Of a stretch of 64,000 nucleotides of DNA, positions 24,235 through 32,808 are shown one piece after another. The DNA is from Arthrobacter sp. FB24. GTDB lineage: Bacteria; Actinomycetota; Actinomycetes; Actinomycetales; Micrococcaceae. Every line of letters begins with the position of its first letter. The first letter of the stretch is position 1. A model generated the notes under the pieces. It was not told the origin of the DNA and did no database searches. It worked only from the letters and a program-made list of their open reading frames with translations. The DNA lies in the NCBI RefSeq assembly GCF_000196235.1, contig NC_008541.1, positions 930,001 to 994,000 on the forward strand. Direction: 5' to 3'. The position numbers and the translations under genes are program-made.

Positions 24235-24942
24235 ATGCAGCGTCCGTCCCAGATCAACAGTCCCGGCAGCCGCAAGGGCAAGCCTGTGAGCCGCCAGGTG
24301 CTGGCCGACCACGTCTACGAGGAACTGCTGGAATCGCTGATGGATGGCCGGCTCGAACCGGGTGCCACCGTCAGCATCGACGGCACGGCCCGGGACCTGG
24401 ACGTTTCTCCCACACCGGTCCGCGAAGCTCTTGCCCGGCTGGAACACACGGGCATGGTCCGCCGGGTGGCGCTCAAGGGTTACCGGGTGGCGCCGGTGTT
24501 CACCCGCGAAGACTTCGCCGAACTCATGGAAGCCCGCCTCGCCATAGAGCCGGTGAATGCCCGACTTGCCTGCGGCCGGCTTACTCCGGAGCGCCTCGCC
24601 CAGCTGGAAGAGGCGGTGACCGACTTGAAGACCGCGCCGCGGGGACCCTCATTCGCCGAATACCGCGACTACCTTGAAGCCGACGAACGTTTCCACCGGC
24701 TCATCGCCGAGCAAACCGGAAACCAGTTCATGGTGGCAGCCTATGCCGCCCTGGGCGGCCAGGTTCAGCGCTTCCGGCTGTTCGGCGGCGTGGGCATCAC
24801 GGATGCGGAGAACGCCATCGCCGAACACGAGGCCGTCCTGCATGCGATGGCCTCGGGCGACCCTGAAACCGCTGCCGCGGCCATGGCCGAGCACGTCCGG
24901 AGAGTCCGCGGCCGCGCCATCGCCGACGCACCGGAAAGCTAA
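24235..24942 (+). CDS. GntR-family (FCD) regulator of the polyol operon
   Basis: A 235-residue regulator: N-terminal winged helix (SRQVLADHVYEELLESLMDG, then RDLDVSPTPVREALARLEHT) and a C-terminal FCD ligand domain with metal-binding His/Asp positions (YLEADERFHRLIAE, AIAEHEAVLHAMAS, MAEHVRRVRG). FCD regulators usually repress sugar-acid or polyol catabolic genes until a pathway metabolite binds. The same 12-bp element in its own promoter and in that of the adjacent operon makes it the likely repressor of the isomerase-kinase cluster downstream. Confidence 0.92.
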   Translation: MQRPSQINSPGSRKGKPVSRQVLADHVYEELLESLMDGRLEPGATVSIDGTARDLDVSPTPVREALARLEHTGMVRRVALKGYRVAPVFTREDFAELMEARLAIEPVNARLACGRLTPERLAQLEEAVTDLKTAPRGPSFAEYRDYLEADERFHRLIAEQTGNQFMVAAYAALGGQVQRFRLFGGVGITDAENAIAEHEAVLHAMASGDPETAAAAMAEHVRRVRGRAIADAPES

Positions 24943-25041
24943 GCCCGCCCCACCGAAGTGACTGGCGGCTAACGTCGTGACGGCGCCTTTTCACGACGTC
25001 TACCGCTAGCTAGTTGGGCTGCCACCACCCCGAGTGTGATC

Positions 25042-25075
25042 TTGACAACTCTCTATGGAAAGTAGATCCTATAGG
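25042..25075 (+). promoter_or_regulatory. Polyol operon promoter with GntR operator copy 2
   Basis: A consensus -35 TTGACA is at 25042-25047. TAGATC/TATAGG sequences in the -10 zone overlap AGATCCTATAGG (25064-25075), the exact reverse complement of the element before the GntR gene. An operator over the -10 would give steric repression of the operon starting at 25106. Confidence 0.7.
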
Positions 25076-25105
25076 AAACAGGATTCGCACAAAGGAGTGA
25101 ACACC

Positions 25106-26110
25106 ATGGCCTACACAGCCGAGAACTGGCCCATTACTGCGGCCCTGCTTCAGTTCCCGGGCACCGACGCCCAGGGAACCCACATCAACGACGCCGACGC
25201 CGCCGCTTGGGCCGAGGTCCTCACCGAGGTCAAGGAAGCCGGCTTCGCACACGCGGACCTCACGGACAGCTGGGTCCGCCCCGGCGACCTCAGCACAGAG
25301 CGCCTCGCCGAATTCAAACAGACTGCAGCCAACGTAGGCATCGGCATCCCTGTCATCTCCGCGATCCGCCGCAGCGTCATCGAAGAACGCAACTGGGAAG
25401 CCAACCTGGCCTACAGCCACCGCACCATCGACGCCGCCGCCGAACTGGGCTGCGAAGTCGTCTCCTTCGGCCTCCACCAGGCCATCACGGCCGAACAGCA
25501 GAAACAGCTCTGGTTCTGGACGGTCGAAGGCTACAAAGACCCGTCGGGAGACAAAGAAGTCTGGGGCAACGCCGTCGCCCGTCTCCGCGAGCTCGGCCGG
25601 CACGCAGCCGAAGTCGGCGTCCTGCTCTCGCTCGAAATGTACGAGGACACCTACCTGGGCACCGCGGATTCCTCCGTGCAGCTCGTCCAGGACATCGGCC
25701 TCTCAAACGTTGGCCTCAACCCGGACCTCGGCAACCTGATCCGGCTGCACCGCCCCATCGAGGACTGGCGCGAGATGGTGGCCAAGACCCTGCCGTACTC
25801 CAACTACTGGCACATGAAGAACTACATCCGGGACGAGGACACGGCCCGCGACATGTATGTCACCATGCCGGCACCGATGGAAAGCGGCCTCATCAACTAC
25901 CGCGAGGCCTTCAAGCTCGCACTGTCCGTAGGTTTTCAGGGCATCCTCTGCACCGAGCACTACGGCGGCGACGGCCTCAGCGTGACGGCCAGCAACCAGG
26001 ACTACCTCCGCCGCCACGTCCTCCCCAAGACCGACGGCTACGCACTCGGGCAGAGCCAGGTGGCGCAGGGGAGGCAGCTGCCCGCCGCCTCGGAACTCAG
26101 CAGCGTCTGA
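25106..26110 (+). CDS. Sugar phosphate isomerase/epimerase-like TIM-barrel protein
   Basis: A 334-residue xylose-isomerase-like (AP_endonuc_2) TIM barrel. Likely metal ligands are Glu in SLEMYEDTYLG, Asp in GLNPDLGNL, His in YWHMKNY and Glu in CTEHYGGDG. It would isomerise or epimerise a sugar, sugar acid or phosphorylated sugar. Start ATG 25106 follows AAAGGAG; the frame opens earlier at 25055 but includes the operator. It is the first gene of the operon, 96 bp before the kinase. The exact substrate is unknown. Confidence 0.85.
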   Translation: MAYTAENWPITAALLQFPGTDAQGTHINDADAAAWAEVLTEVKEAGFAHADLTDSWVRPGDLSTERLAEFKQTAANVGIGIPVISAIRRSVIEERNWEANLAYSHRTIDAAAELGCEVVSFGLHQAITAEQQKQLWFWTVEGYKDPSGDKEVWGNAVARLRELGRHAAEVGVLLSLEMYEDTYLGTADSSVQLVQDIGLSNVGLNPDLGNLIRLHRPIEDWREMVAKTLPYSNYWHMKNYIRDEDTARDMYVTMPAPMESGLINYREAFKLALSVGFQGILCTEHYGGDGLSVTASNQDYLRRHVLPKTDGYALGQSQVAQGRQLPAASELSSV

Positions 26111-26121
26111 TCCACGGCGCT

Positions 26122-26158
26122 TGGTGCGGCCGGCATGCATTCGGGGGCGGCCGCACCA
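26122..26158 (+). terminator. Hairpin between isomerase and kinase genes
   Basis: TGGTGCGGCC (26122-26131) pairs exactly with GGCCGCACCA (26149-26158), followed by TTTCAG. It lies within an apparent operon, so it may lower expression of downstream genes or protect the first cistron. Confidence 0.5.
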
Positions 26159-26206
26159 TTTCAGACCCCGGCTTTACTTCTCCAACACGGATTCGATGAG
26201 GAAACC

Positions 26207-27985
26207 ATGACCCAGATCTTCGACAACCCCGCTGATTTCGCGGATGAGGCACTGGACGGCTTTGTGGCAGCCAACCGCGGGTACGTCGCCCGGGTGGACG
26301 GCGGCGTGGTCCGCTCCACCGAGGTGCCCGCCGGCCAAGTGGCCCTGGTGGTGGGCGGCGGATCCGGCCACTACCCGGCCTTCGCAGGCCTCGTGGGACC
26401 GGGCCTTGCCACGGGCTCCGCCTGTGGCAACATGTTCGCTTCCCCGGCAGCCGGCCAGGTCTACCGGGTGGCCAAGGCCGCCAACGCGGGCGGCGGCGTG
26501 CTGCTGAGCTACGGCAACTACGCCGGCGACGTGCTCCACTTCGGCCAGGCCCAGCTGCGGCTTAACGCCGAGGGCATCGAAACCCGCACCGTCCTGGTCA
26601 CGGACGACATCGCCAGCGCTCCGCTGGACCAGATCGAGAAGCGCCGCGGCATTGCCGGGGACCTGACGGTCTTCAAGATTGCCGGTGCCGCGGCGGAAGC
26701 AGGACTGGACCTCGACGCCGTCGAACGTTTGGCCATCCGGACCAACTACCGCACCCGTTCCCTGGGCGTGGCATTTGACGGCTGCACGCTGCCGGGAGCG
26801 GACGCGCCGCTGTTCCACGTGCCCGCCGGGCAGATGTCGCTGGGCCTCGGCATCCACGGCGAGCCGGGCATCTCCGAACACCCCATGCCCACCGCCTCCG
26901 AACTCGCCGAACTGCTGGTCTCCAGGCTCCTGGAGGACAAGCCCGACGACGCCGGGAACCGTGTGGTGGCCATCGTCAACGGCCTGGGCACGGTCAAGTA
27001 CGACGAGCTGTTCCTGCTTTTCGGGAAGATCGAAAAGCTCCTCACCGCCGCCGGCCTGACGGTGGTGGAACCGGAATGCGGCGAGCTGGTCACCAGCCTG
27101 GACATGTCCGGGCTCTCCCTGACGCTGCTGTGGCTGGACGACGAACTGGAGCAGTTCTGGGCAGCTCCGGCCGATACCCCCGCCTTCCGCAAGGGCAACC
27201 TGGCTCCGCGGGCCCGCCGTGAGCTGGCCGGACCGGAAGACGCCGTGGCCGGTGAAGCGGAGAACACGACGGCGGCAGCAGCTGAGTTGGGCCGGCTGGC
27301 CGCCGCCGTGCTCGCCCAGGTGCAGGGCGTCGTCGTCGAGCATGAAGAGGAACTGGGGAACCTGGACGCCATCGCGGGCGACGGCGACCACGGTATCGGC
27401 ATGCGCCGTGGCGTGGACGCAGCAGCAGCGGCAGCAGAGGAAACCTCGGCATCCGGGGCGTCGGCGGAACGTGTCCTCACGTCCGCGGGCGAAGCATGGA
27501 GCGAACGTGCGGGCGGAACCTCCGGGGCGCTGTGGGGATCCGCCGTGATCGCCGCCGGGCTGGCCCTCGGCAACAAGGACTCCTATGGCGGGGAGGACGC
27601 GGCAGCTGCCGTCACCGCCTTCGTGGACGCCATCACCGAACTTGGCAAGGCGGAACCGGGGGACAAGACGATGGTTGACGCGCTGCTGCCCTTCCGGGAC
27701 ACCTTCCTCACCGCGTTCGACGGCGGCACCCCGGTACGCGCGGCGCTCGCCTCAGCAGCGGCTGCTGCGCAGGAGGCCGCTGAGGCCACCGCTTCGCTCC
27801 GGCCTCTCAAGGGCAGGGCGCGGCCGCTCGCGGAAAAGAGCCTGGGCCATCCCGATCCCGGCGCGGTGTCCTTTGGACTGATCGCCGCCCGGATCTCGAA
27901 CTATCTCGATTCTGAACTGACGGGTTCACCACTTACGGATTCACCGCTGGCCGCCTCCGCGGCCGGAAATGGAGCACAATCATGA
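26207..27985 (+). CDS. Dihydroxyacetone-kinase-family kinase (DAK1-DAK2 fusion)
   Basis: 592 residues. DAK1 (about 1-330) contains the His that binds the carbonyl substrate covalently ([13 protein letters not shown], near 217) and the [12 protein letters not shown] loop. DAK2 (about 380-580) has the ATP/Mg site [13 protein letters not shown] and [11 protein letters not shown]. Members phosphorylate dihydroxyacetone or, in tetritol pathways, erythrulose. The neighbouring RpiB-like and TPI-like isomerases favour a C4 ketose here. Start ATG 26207 with GAGGAAACC; the stop overlaps the RpiB-like gene (ATGA). Confidence 0.9.
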   Translation: MTQIFDNPADFADEALDGFVAANRGYVARVDGGVVRSTEVPAGQVALVVGGGSGHYPAFAGLVGPGLATGSACGNMFASPAAGQVYRVAKAANAGGGVLLSYGNYAGDVLHFGQAQLRLNAEGIETRTVLVTDDIASAPLDQIEKRRGIAGDLTVFKIAGAAAEAGLDLDAVERLAIRTNYRTRSLGVAFDGCTLPGADAPLFHVPAGQMSLGLGIHGEPGISEHPMPTASELAELLVSRLLEDKPDDAGNRVVAIVNGLGTVKYDELFLLFGKIEKLLTAAGLTVVEPECGELVTSLDMSGLSLTLLWLDDELEQFWAAPADTPAFRKGNLAPRARRELAGPEDAVAGEAENTTAAAAELGRLAAAVLAQVQGVVVEHEEELGNLDAIAGDGDHGIGMRRGVDAAAAAAEETSASGASAERVLTSAGEAWSERAGGTSGALWGSAVIAAGLALGNKDSYGGEDAAAAVTAFVDAITELGKAEPGDKTMVDALLPFRDTFLTAFDGGTPVRAALASAAAAAQEAAEATASLRPLKGRARPLAEKSLGHPDPGAVSFGLIAARISNYLDSELTGSPLTDSPLAASAAGNGAQS

Positions 27986-28473
27986 GCGCAGACCAGAGCA
28001 CTGCAGGATGGCGCATTGTCATCGGCAACGATGAAGCGGGCGTCGAATACAAGGAAGCGCTGAAGGCGCTGCTCGAAGCGGACAGCCGCGTCGCGTCCGT
28101 GGTGGATGTGGGAGTCGGCGCCAACGACTCGACCGCATACCCGCACGTCGCCGTTGACGCCGCCCGCAAAGTGGCCGAAGGCGAGGCAGACCGCGCCCTG
28201 CTGATCTGCGGCACCGGGCTGGGCGTGGCCATCGCGGCCAACAAGGTCCCCGGGATCCGCGCCGTCACCGCCCACGACGGCTACTCCGTGGAACGCTCGG
28301 TCCTGAGCAACAACGCCCAGGTCCTCACCATGGGCCAGCGCGTGATCGGCCTGGAACTGGCCAAGAAACTGGTGGGCGAATGGCTCGACTACCGTTTCGA
28401 CGAGACCTCATCCTCCGCCGCCAAGGTGGACGCTATCTGCTCTTACGAGCCCGACTACACGAAGGCAGTCTGA
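27982..28473 (+). CDS. RpiB/LacAB-family sugar-phosphate isomerase
   Basis: A 163-residue isomerase ([57 protein letters not shown]). The phosphate-binding and catalytic segments of RpiB are recognisable, but the canonical active Cys segment reads ICGTGLG. Start overlaps the kinase stop by 4 bp. In tetritol catabolism the RpiB homologue converts D-erythrulose 4-phosphate to erythrose 4-phosphate. That role is inferred from the context; ribose 5-phosphate isomerase is the alternative. Confidence 0.85.
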   Translation: MSADQSTAGWRIVIGNDEAGVEYKEALKALLEADSRVASVVDVGVGANDSTAYPHVAVDAARKVAEGEADRALLICGTGLGVAIAANKVPGIRAVTAHDGYSVERSVLSNNAQVLTMGQRVIGLELAKKLVGEWLDYRFDETSSSAAKVDAICSYEPDYTKAV

Positions 28474-28475
28474 TC

Positions 28476-29477
28476 ATGACCGAAACAGCAAACACCCCTA
28501 CCACCGCGGCCTCCAGCGCGGCCAACAGCGCCCGGAAGATCGCCGTCGTCGGCTCCGGCTACATGGGCGGCGGGATCGCCCAGGTCCTGGCGCTCGGCGG
28601 TGCCCGCGTGGCACTGGCGGATGTGTCCGCCGAAGTGGCGCAGAGCAACTACGACCGCCTCCTCGCCGAATCGGACCAGTTTGTGGCCGACGGCCTGTTC
28701 CCGGCCGGTTCCACAGAGATCCTGAAGCAGAACCTCTGGGCAGCCAGGGACATCGAGGAGGCCGTGGCCGACGCGGACTTCATCGAGGAGGCCGTCCCCG
28801 AAATCATCGCGATCAAGCACCAGACGCTGGCCCGCATCAGCGCAGCGGCCAGGCCTGACGCCATCATCGGTTCCAACACCTCCACCATCTCCATCGCCGA
28901 TCTGTCCGAACCGGTTACCAACCCGGAACGGTTCCTCGGCGTGCACTTCTCGAACCCGTCACCGTTCATCCCCGGCGTGGAGATCATCCCTCACGCCGGC
29001 ACCTCCGCAACCACGGTGGGCGCAGTCCGCGACCTGGTGCACGCTGCCGGCAAGCAGACCGCCGTCGTCAAGGACGTCACCGGCTTTGTACTCAACCGCC
29101 TGCAGTACGCGCTCTTCCATGAAGCAGCGCAGCTGGTGGAGCAGGGCATCGCGACTGCGGACGACGTGGACACGCTGGTCCGCACCACCTTTGGCTTCCG
29201 GCTGCCGTTCTTCGGCCCGTTTGCCATTGCGGACATGGCCGGGCTGGACGTCTACAACTTCTGCTACAAGTCGCTCCAGACCGACTTCCCGGAGCGGTTC
29301 GCCACCCCCAAGATCCTCACGGACCTGGTGGAGGCCGGGAAGCTGGGCACCAAGACCGGCGCCGGCTTCCTCAACGTTCCGGCGGAACGCACCCCCGAGC
29401 TGATCGCCTACCGCAACAAGGCCTACGTCGCCATGCAGCAGCTTCTCGAAGACCTCGGCCCCGCCCCGATCCACTAG
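28476..29477 (+). CDS. 3-Hydroxyacyl-CoA-dehydrogenase-family oxidoreductase
   Basis: 333 residues with an NAD-binding Rossmann domain (KIAVVGSGYMGGGIAQVLAL near 19) and a C-terminal helical domain (DVTGFVLNRLQYALFHEAAQ, then GPFAIADMAGLDVY). The conserved Ser/His/Asn triad segments of the family are present (IIGSNTSTISI, LGVHFSNPSPFIPGVEIIP). Its genetic setting is sugar catabolism, so it may oxidise a hydroxy-acid or polyol-derived compound, as L-gulonate 3-dehydrogenase does within this superfamily, rather than an acyl-CoA. Start two bases after the RpiB-like stop. Confidence 0.85.
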   Translation: MTETANTPTTAASSAANSARKIAVVGSGYMGGGIAQVLALGGARVALADVSAEVAQSNYDRLLAESDQFVADGLFPAGSTEILKQNLWAARDIEEAVADADFIEEAVPEIIAIKHQTLARISAAARPDAIIGSNTSTISIADLSEPVTNPERFLGVHFSNPSPFIPGVEIIPHAGTSATTVGAVRDLVHAAGKQTAVVKDVTGFVLNRLQYALFHEAAQLVEQGIATADDVDTLVRTTFGFRLPFFGPFAIADMAGLDVYNFCYKSLQTDFPERFATPKILTDLVEAGKLGTKTGAGFLNVPAERTPELIAYRNKAYVAMQQLLEDLGPAPIH

Positions 29478-29570
29478 GCCGTTCCAGAAGCCGAGCAACA
29501 AGCACGAGCCCTGTCGCCGGCACCATCGCCGGGCAGGAGCTTTCCATCCGCCCTTCATCCAGGAGCAAGC

Positions 29571-30338
29571 ATGAGCATTTTCCCCTCAGAACGCACAGCA
29601 ATCGTCACCGGAGCCGTCTCCGAGCGCGGCATCGGCCGGGCCACCGTCAACTACCTCGCAGCGCAGGGCTGGAACATCGGCATCATCGACCTGGACGACG
29701 CCCTGTGCAAGGCCGCAGCCAAGGAACTGGCCGCCCAGTATGGTGTCCGGGCCCTCGGGGTTGGAGCCAACGTTGCCGATGAAACTTCCGTCCGCAATGC
29801 AATCGACGAGATCGAAGCAGAGCTGCCGCAGATCGTGGCCCTGGCCAACGTGGCCGGCGTCAGTTCACCGGTGCCGTACCTGGAGCTGGACGCTGCCGAG
29901 TGGGACCGCGTGCTGAACATCAACCTCAACGGCGTCCATTACGCCACCCGCCGCGTGGCCGAATCCATGGTCAAGAACCGGATCGGGCGCATCGTCAACA
30001 TCTCCTCCGTTTCCGCACAGCGGGGCGGCGGCACGTTCTCCAAAACGCCGTACTCGGTGGCAAAGGCCGGCGTGATCGGACTGACCCGCTCCACCGCCCG
30101 CGAACTGGGGGAGTACGACATCACCGTCAACGCCATCTCCCCGGGCCCCATCGACACCGACATCATGGGCGGCACGCTCAGCCAGGAACGCAAGGACGAA
30201 CTCACCAAGGACCTTGTGGTCAACCGGGTCGGATCGACACGCGACATCGCAGCAGCCATCGCCTTCCTCATCAGCGAGGACGCCGGATACATCTCCGGCC
30301 AGACGCTGAATGTGGATGGCGGACTTTACATGCACTAG
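29571..30338 (+). CDS. SDR-family NAD(P)-dependent oxidoreductase
   Basis: A 255-residue classical short-chain dehydrogenase. Cofactor motif TGAVSERGIGRA, catalytic Ser in NISSVSAQRGGG and the Tyr-Lys pair in PYSVAKAGVIGL; the C-terminal GQTLNVDGG is standard. In a polyol operon the likely reaction is oxidation of an alditol to the ketose that the kinase then phosphorylates. AGGAGCAAGC precedes the ATG. The 93-bp gap before it is one of the larger ones in the operon. Confidence 0.9.
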   Translation: MSIFPSERTAIVTGAVSERGIGRATVNYLAAQGWNIGIIDLDDALCKAAAKELAAQYGVRALGVGANVADETSVRNAIDEIEAELPQIVALANVAGVSSPVPYLELDAAEWDRVLNINLNGVHYATRRVAESMVKNRIGRIVNISSVSAQRGGGTFSKTPYSVAKAGVIGLTRSTARELGEYDITVNAISPGPIDTDIMGGTLSQERKDELTKDLVVNRVGSTRDIAAAIAFLISEDAGYISGQTLNVDGGLYMH

Positions 30339-30350
30339 GGAAGGCCACCC

Positions 30351-30482
30351 ATGGCACAGCACAAACCGGCAACATCCCAGGCGACGGGGCTTAGGTCCTG
30401 GAGCCGCGGACGACAGATCTACCTAGCAGTGGGCATCCTGGCCTGCATCGCCGGGATCATGATCATCGCCTTCTCCCGCTAG
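30351..30482 (+). CDS. 43-residue membrane microprotein
   Basis: A small frame with GGGAAGG before its ATG, 12 bp after the SDR stop and 53 bp before the MFS gene. The product has a basic head (QHKPATSQATGLRSWSRGRQ) and one hydrophobic helix (IYLAVGILACIAGIMIIAFS) ending in Arg. Single-helix proteins encoded beside transporters often act as accessory subunits; that role here is inference. I do not recognise a family. Confidence 0.65.
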   Translation: MAQHKPATSQATGLRSWSRGRQIYLAVGILACIAGIMIIAFSR

Positions 30483-30535
30483 GACCCGAAGTACCAAGCT
30501 TCGTTCGCAACTGATTTACTCAAAGAGGAGTTTTG

Positions 30536-31885
30536 ATGTCCTTAACAGCAACTTCAACCAAGGAGCTCCTGGATTCGCCGGTCCTTAAGTCGGCGATTTC
30601 CAAGGCCTCGTTCCGGCTGATGCCGATGCTGGTCATCCTGTATGTGGTGGCTTTCCTGGACCGCACCAACGTTGGCTTCGCTGAAGCAGCGCTCGGAGTG
30701 GACCGCGGAGTCACCGCCGGGGCCTACGCCCTGGGCGCCGGCATCTTCTTCATCGGCTACGCACTGTTCGAAATCCCCAGCAACCTGCTCCTGACCAAGT
30801 TCGGCGCCAAGGTGTGGCTGGCCCGCATCGCCATCACCTGGGGCATCGTCTCCGCGTGCTTCGCCTTCGTCCAGGGCGAGACCTCGTTCATCATCCTGCG
30901 CTTCCTGCTGGGTGTCACTGAGGCGGGCCTGTTCCCGGGCGTCATCATGTTCCTGGCGGCGTGGTTCCCGAACAAGGTCCGGGTCAAGATGTTCGCCATC
31001 TTCTACCTGGCACAGCCGTTTTCGCAGATGATGGGCGCACCGCTATCCGGCTGGCTGATCAACATCGGCGACCAGGTTCCCGGCGTGGCCGGCTGGCAGG
31101 TCATGTTCTTCGTCGAAGGCATGCTCGCAGTCCTGGCCGGCGTTGCCGCGTACTTCTTCCTGATCAACAGCCCGCAGGACGCTAAGTTCCTGAACCCCGG
31201 CGAAAAGAAGGCGCTGCTGGACGTCATGGCGCTGGAGGACACCGTCAAGGAAGAAACCGGCCCCCGTGGTGTGCTCGCCGCCATGAAGAACCGCAAGGTC
31301 TGGTACTTCACGGTCATCTACTTCTGTCTCCAGGTGGCGGTATACGGCGTGACGTTCTACCTGCCGCAGCAGGTTGCGCAGCTGACCGGCCAGAAAGTCG
31401 GCTTCGCCGTGGGCCTGCTGGCGGCCATCCCGTGGTTCTTCGGCATCTTCGCCTGCTACTTCATCGGCAAGGCAGCCAACACCATCGTCCGCCGCCGGGT
31501 GTGGGGCACGGGGCTGTTCATCTCCACCGGGCTTTGCATCTTCGGCTCGGCGTGGGCCGGCGCCAACCATATCCCGGCATTGGGCATCATCTTCATCACC
31601 CTGGCGGTGTGCAGCTTCCTGTCGATCGGGCCCATCGCGTGGTCCTACCCGACGGCGTTCCTCACCGGAACGGCCGCCGCGGCGGGCATTGGCCTGATCA
31701 ACTCGCTGGGCAACCTGGGCGGCTTCGTGGCCCCGATCCTGCGCACCACGGTCAACCAGGTCACGGCGTCCGACACCGGAACCATGGGCGTCTACGCCCT
31801 CGGCGTCCTGCCTTTCCTGGCGGCCGCGATGATGTTCGCGACCAAGAGGTTCCAGAACAAGGCGGACGAACTTCTCGAGAAGTAA
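30536..31885 (+). CDS. MFS transporter, anion:cation symporter type
   Basis: A 449-residue 12-helix permease. The signatures LYVVAFLDRTNVGFAEAAL (loop 1-2) and GVTEAGLFPGVIMFLAAWFP (helix 4-5) are those of the ACS family, which imports sugar acids, phthalates and similar compounds by proton symport. Start ATG 30536 follows GAGGAG at 5 bases. Encoded inside the polyol operon, it is the likely importer of the pathway's substrate, hinting at an acidic or small hydroxylated compound. Confidence 0.93.
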   Translation: MSLTATSTKELLDSPVLKSAISKASFRLMPMLVILYVVAFLDRTNVGFAEAALGVDRGVTAGAYALGAGIFFIGYALFEIPSNLLLTKFGAKVWLARIAITWGIVSACFAFVQGETSFIILRFLLGVTEAGLFPGVIMFLAAWFPNKVRVKMFAIFYLAQPFSQMMGAPLSGWLINIGDQVPGVAGWQVMFFVEGMLAVLAGVAAYFFLINSPQDAKFLNPGEKKALLDVMALEDTVKEETGPRGVLAAMKNRKVWYFTVIYFCLQVAVYGVTFYLPQQVAQLTGQKVGFAVGLLAAIPWFFGIFACYFIGKAANTIVRRRVWGTGLFISTGLCIFGSAWAGANHIPALGIIFITLAVCSFLSIGPIAWSYPTAFLTGTAAAAGIGLINSLGNLGGFVAPILRTTVNQVTASDTGTMGVYALGVLPFLAAAMMFATKRFQNKADELLEK

Positions 31886-31935
31886 ATCCGGATTCTGTCG
31901 CCAGCAGAAAATACACCAGCAAGAAAGCAACACAG

Positions 31936-32775
31936 ATGCAGCACGCTTCAGCCAGCCACGCCACGGACACCGTCAATGACAGCGTTATTGACTGTGTCAG
32001 TGACTCCGTCATCTATGTCGGCGTCAGCACCAAGATGTACCTGGGCTACCGGGACACCCTGGACTGGCTGGAGCGCCTGCGGCACGAAGTGGACTCCCGT
32101 CCGGCCCTCGCGGCCGGGCGGGTTGTCCCGTTTGTGATCCCGTCCTTCCCGGTGCTGCCGGCGGCCGCCGCTCTTCTTACGGGTTCGCCAATGCTGCTCG
32201 GCGCGCAGAACTGCGGCTGGGCCGAGGGCCCGTGGACCGGCGAGGTGGCCCCGTCCATGCTCGCCGAGCTCGGTGTGCGCCTGGTGGAGATCGGCCACGC
32301 CGAACGCCGCGCGCACCTCGGCGAAACCGACTCCATGGTGGCGCTCAAGGTCCGGGCCGCGGACGACGCCGGGCTGACGCCCCTGCTGTGCGTCGGCGAG
32401 GCCTCCGTGGGGGACGCGTCCGACGGCGACGCCGCCATTGCTACCCGGAACGCCGCAGCCTTTGTACAAGGGCAGATCGAGGCTGCCGTTGGGGGCGACT
32501 GGGAACTGGCCTCGCGCCTCATCATCGCTTACGAGCCCGTCTGGGCCATCGGCGCCGCCGAACCGGCGGATCCCGGTTATGTGTCCGACGTCGTCAATCA
32601 CCTCCGCGGCCTGCTCGCCGCGCACGGGTTGCGGGAGCTTCCCGTCATCTACGGCGGCTCAGCCAAGCCGGGGCTGCTGCCCGAATTGGGCGGCGTTTCC
32701 GGTTTGTTCCTGGGCCGCTTCGCACACGACGCCGGGAACTTCGGCGCGGTTCTGGACGAGGCGCTGGCTGGGTGA
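31936..32775 (+). CDS. Triosephosphate-isomerase-family sugar phosphate isomerase
   Basis: A 279-residue TPI-fold enzyme. Catalytic positions are kept: K33 (STKMYLG), His in EIGHAERRAHLGE near 121 and Glu in AYEPVWAIG near 200. The canonical N-x-K is S-T-K, the flexible loop reads AIGAAEPADPG instead of AIGTGxxA, and there is a 20-residue N-terminal extension. This fits a paralogue working on a larger substrate, as EryH-type enzymes do with L-erythrulose 1-phosphate. It is the last gene of the operon. Housekeeping tpiA would normally sit with gap-pgk. Confidence 0.85.
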   Translation: MQHASASHATDTVNDSVIDCVSDSVIYVGVSTKMYLGYRDTLDWLERLRHEVDSRPALAAGRVVPFVIPSFPVLPAAAALLTGSPMLLGAQNCGWAEGPWTGEVAPSMLAELGVRLVEIGHAERRAHLGETDSMVALKVRAADDAGLTPLLCVGEASVGDASDGDAAIATRNAAAFVQGQIEAAVGGDWELASRLIIAYEPVWAIGAAEPADPGYVSDVVNHLRGLLAAHGLRELPVIYGGSAKPGLLPELGGVSGLFLGRFAHDAGNFGAVLDEALAG

Positions 32776-32808
32776 TGCACTGGCTGGGGGAGACACTGCT
32801 GATGGTCC

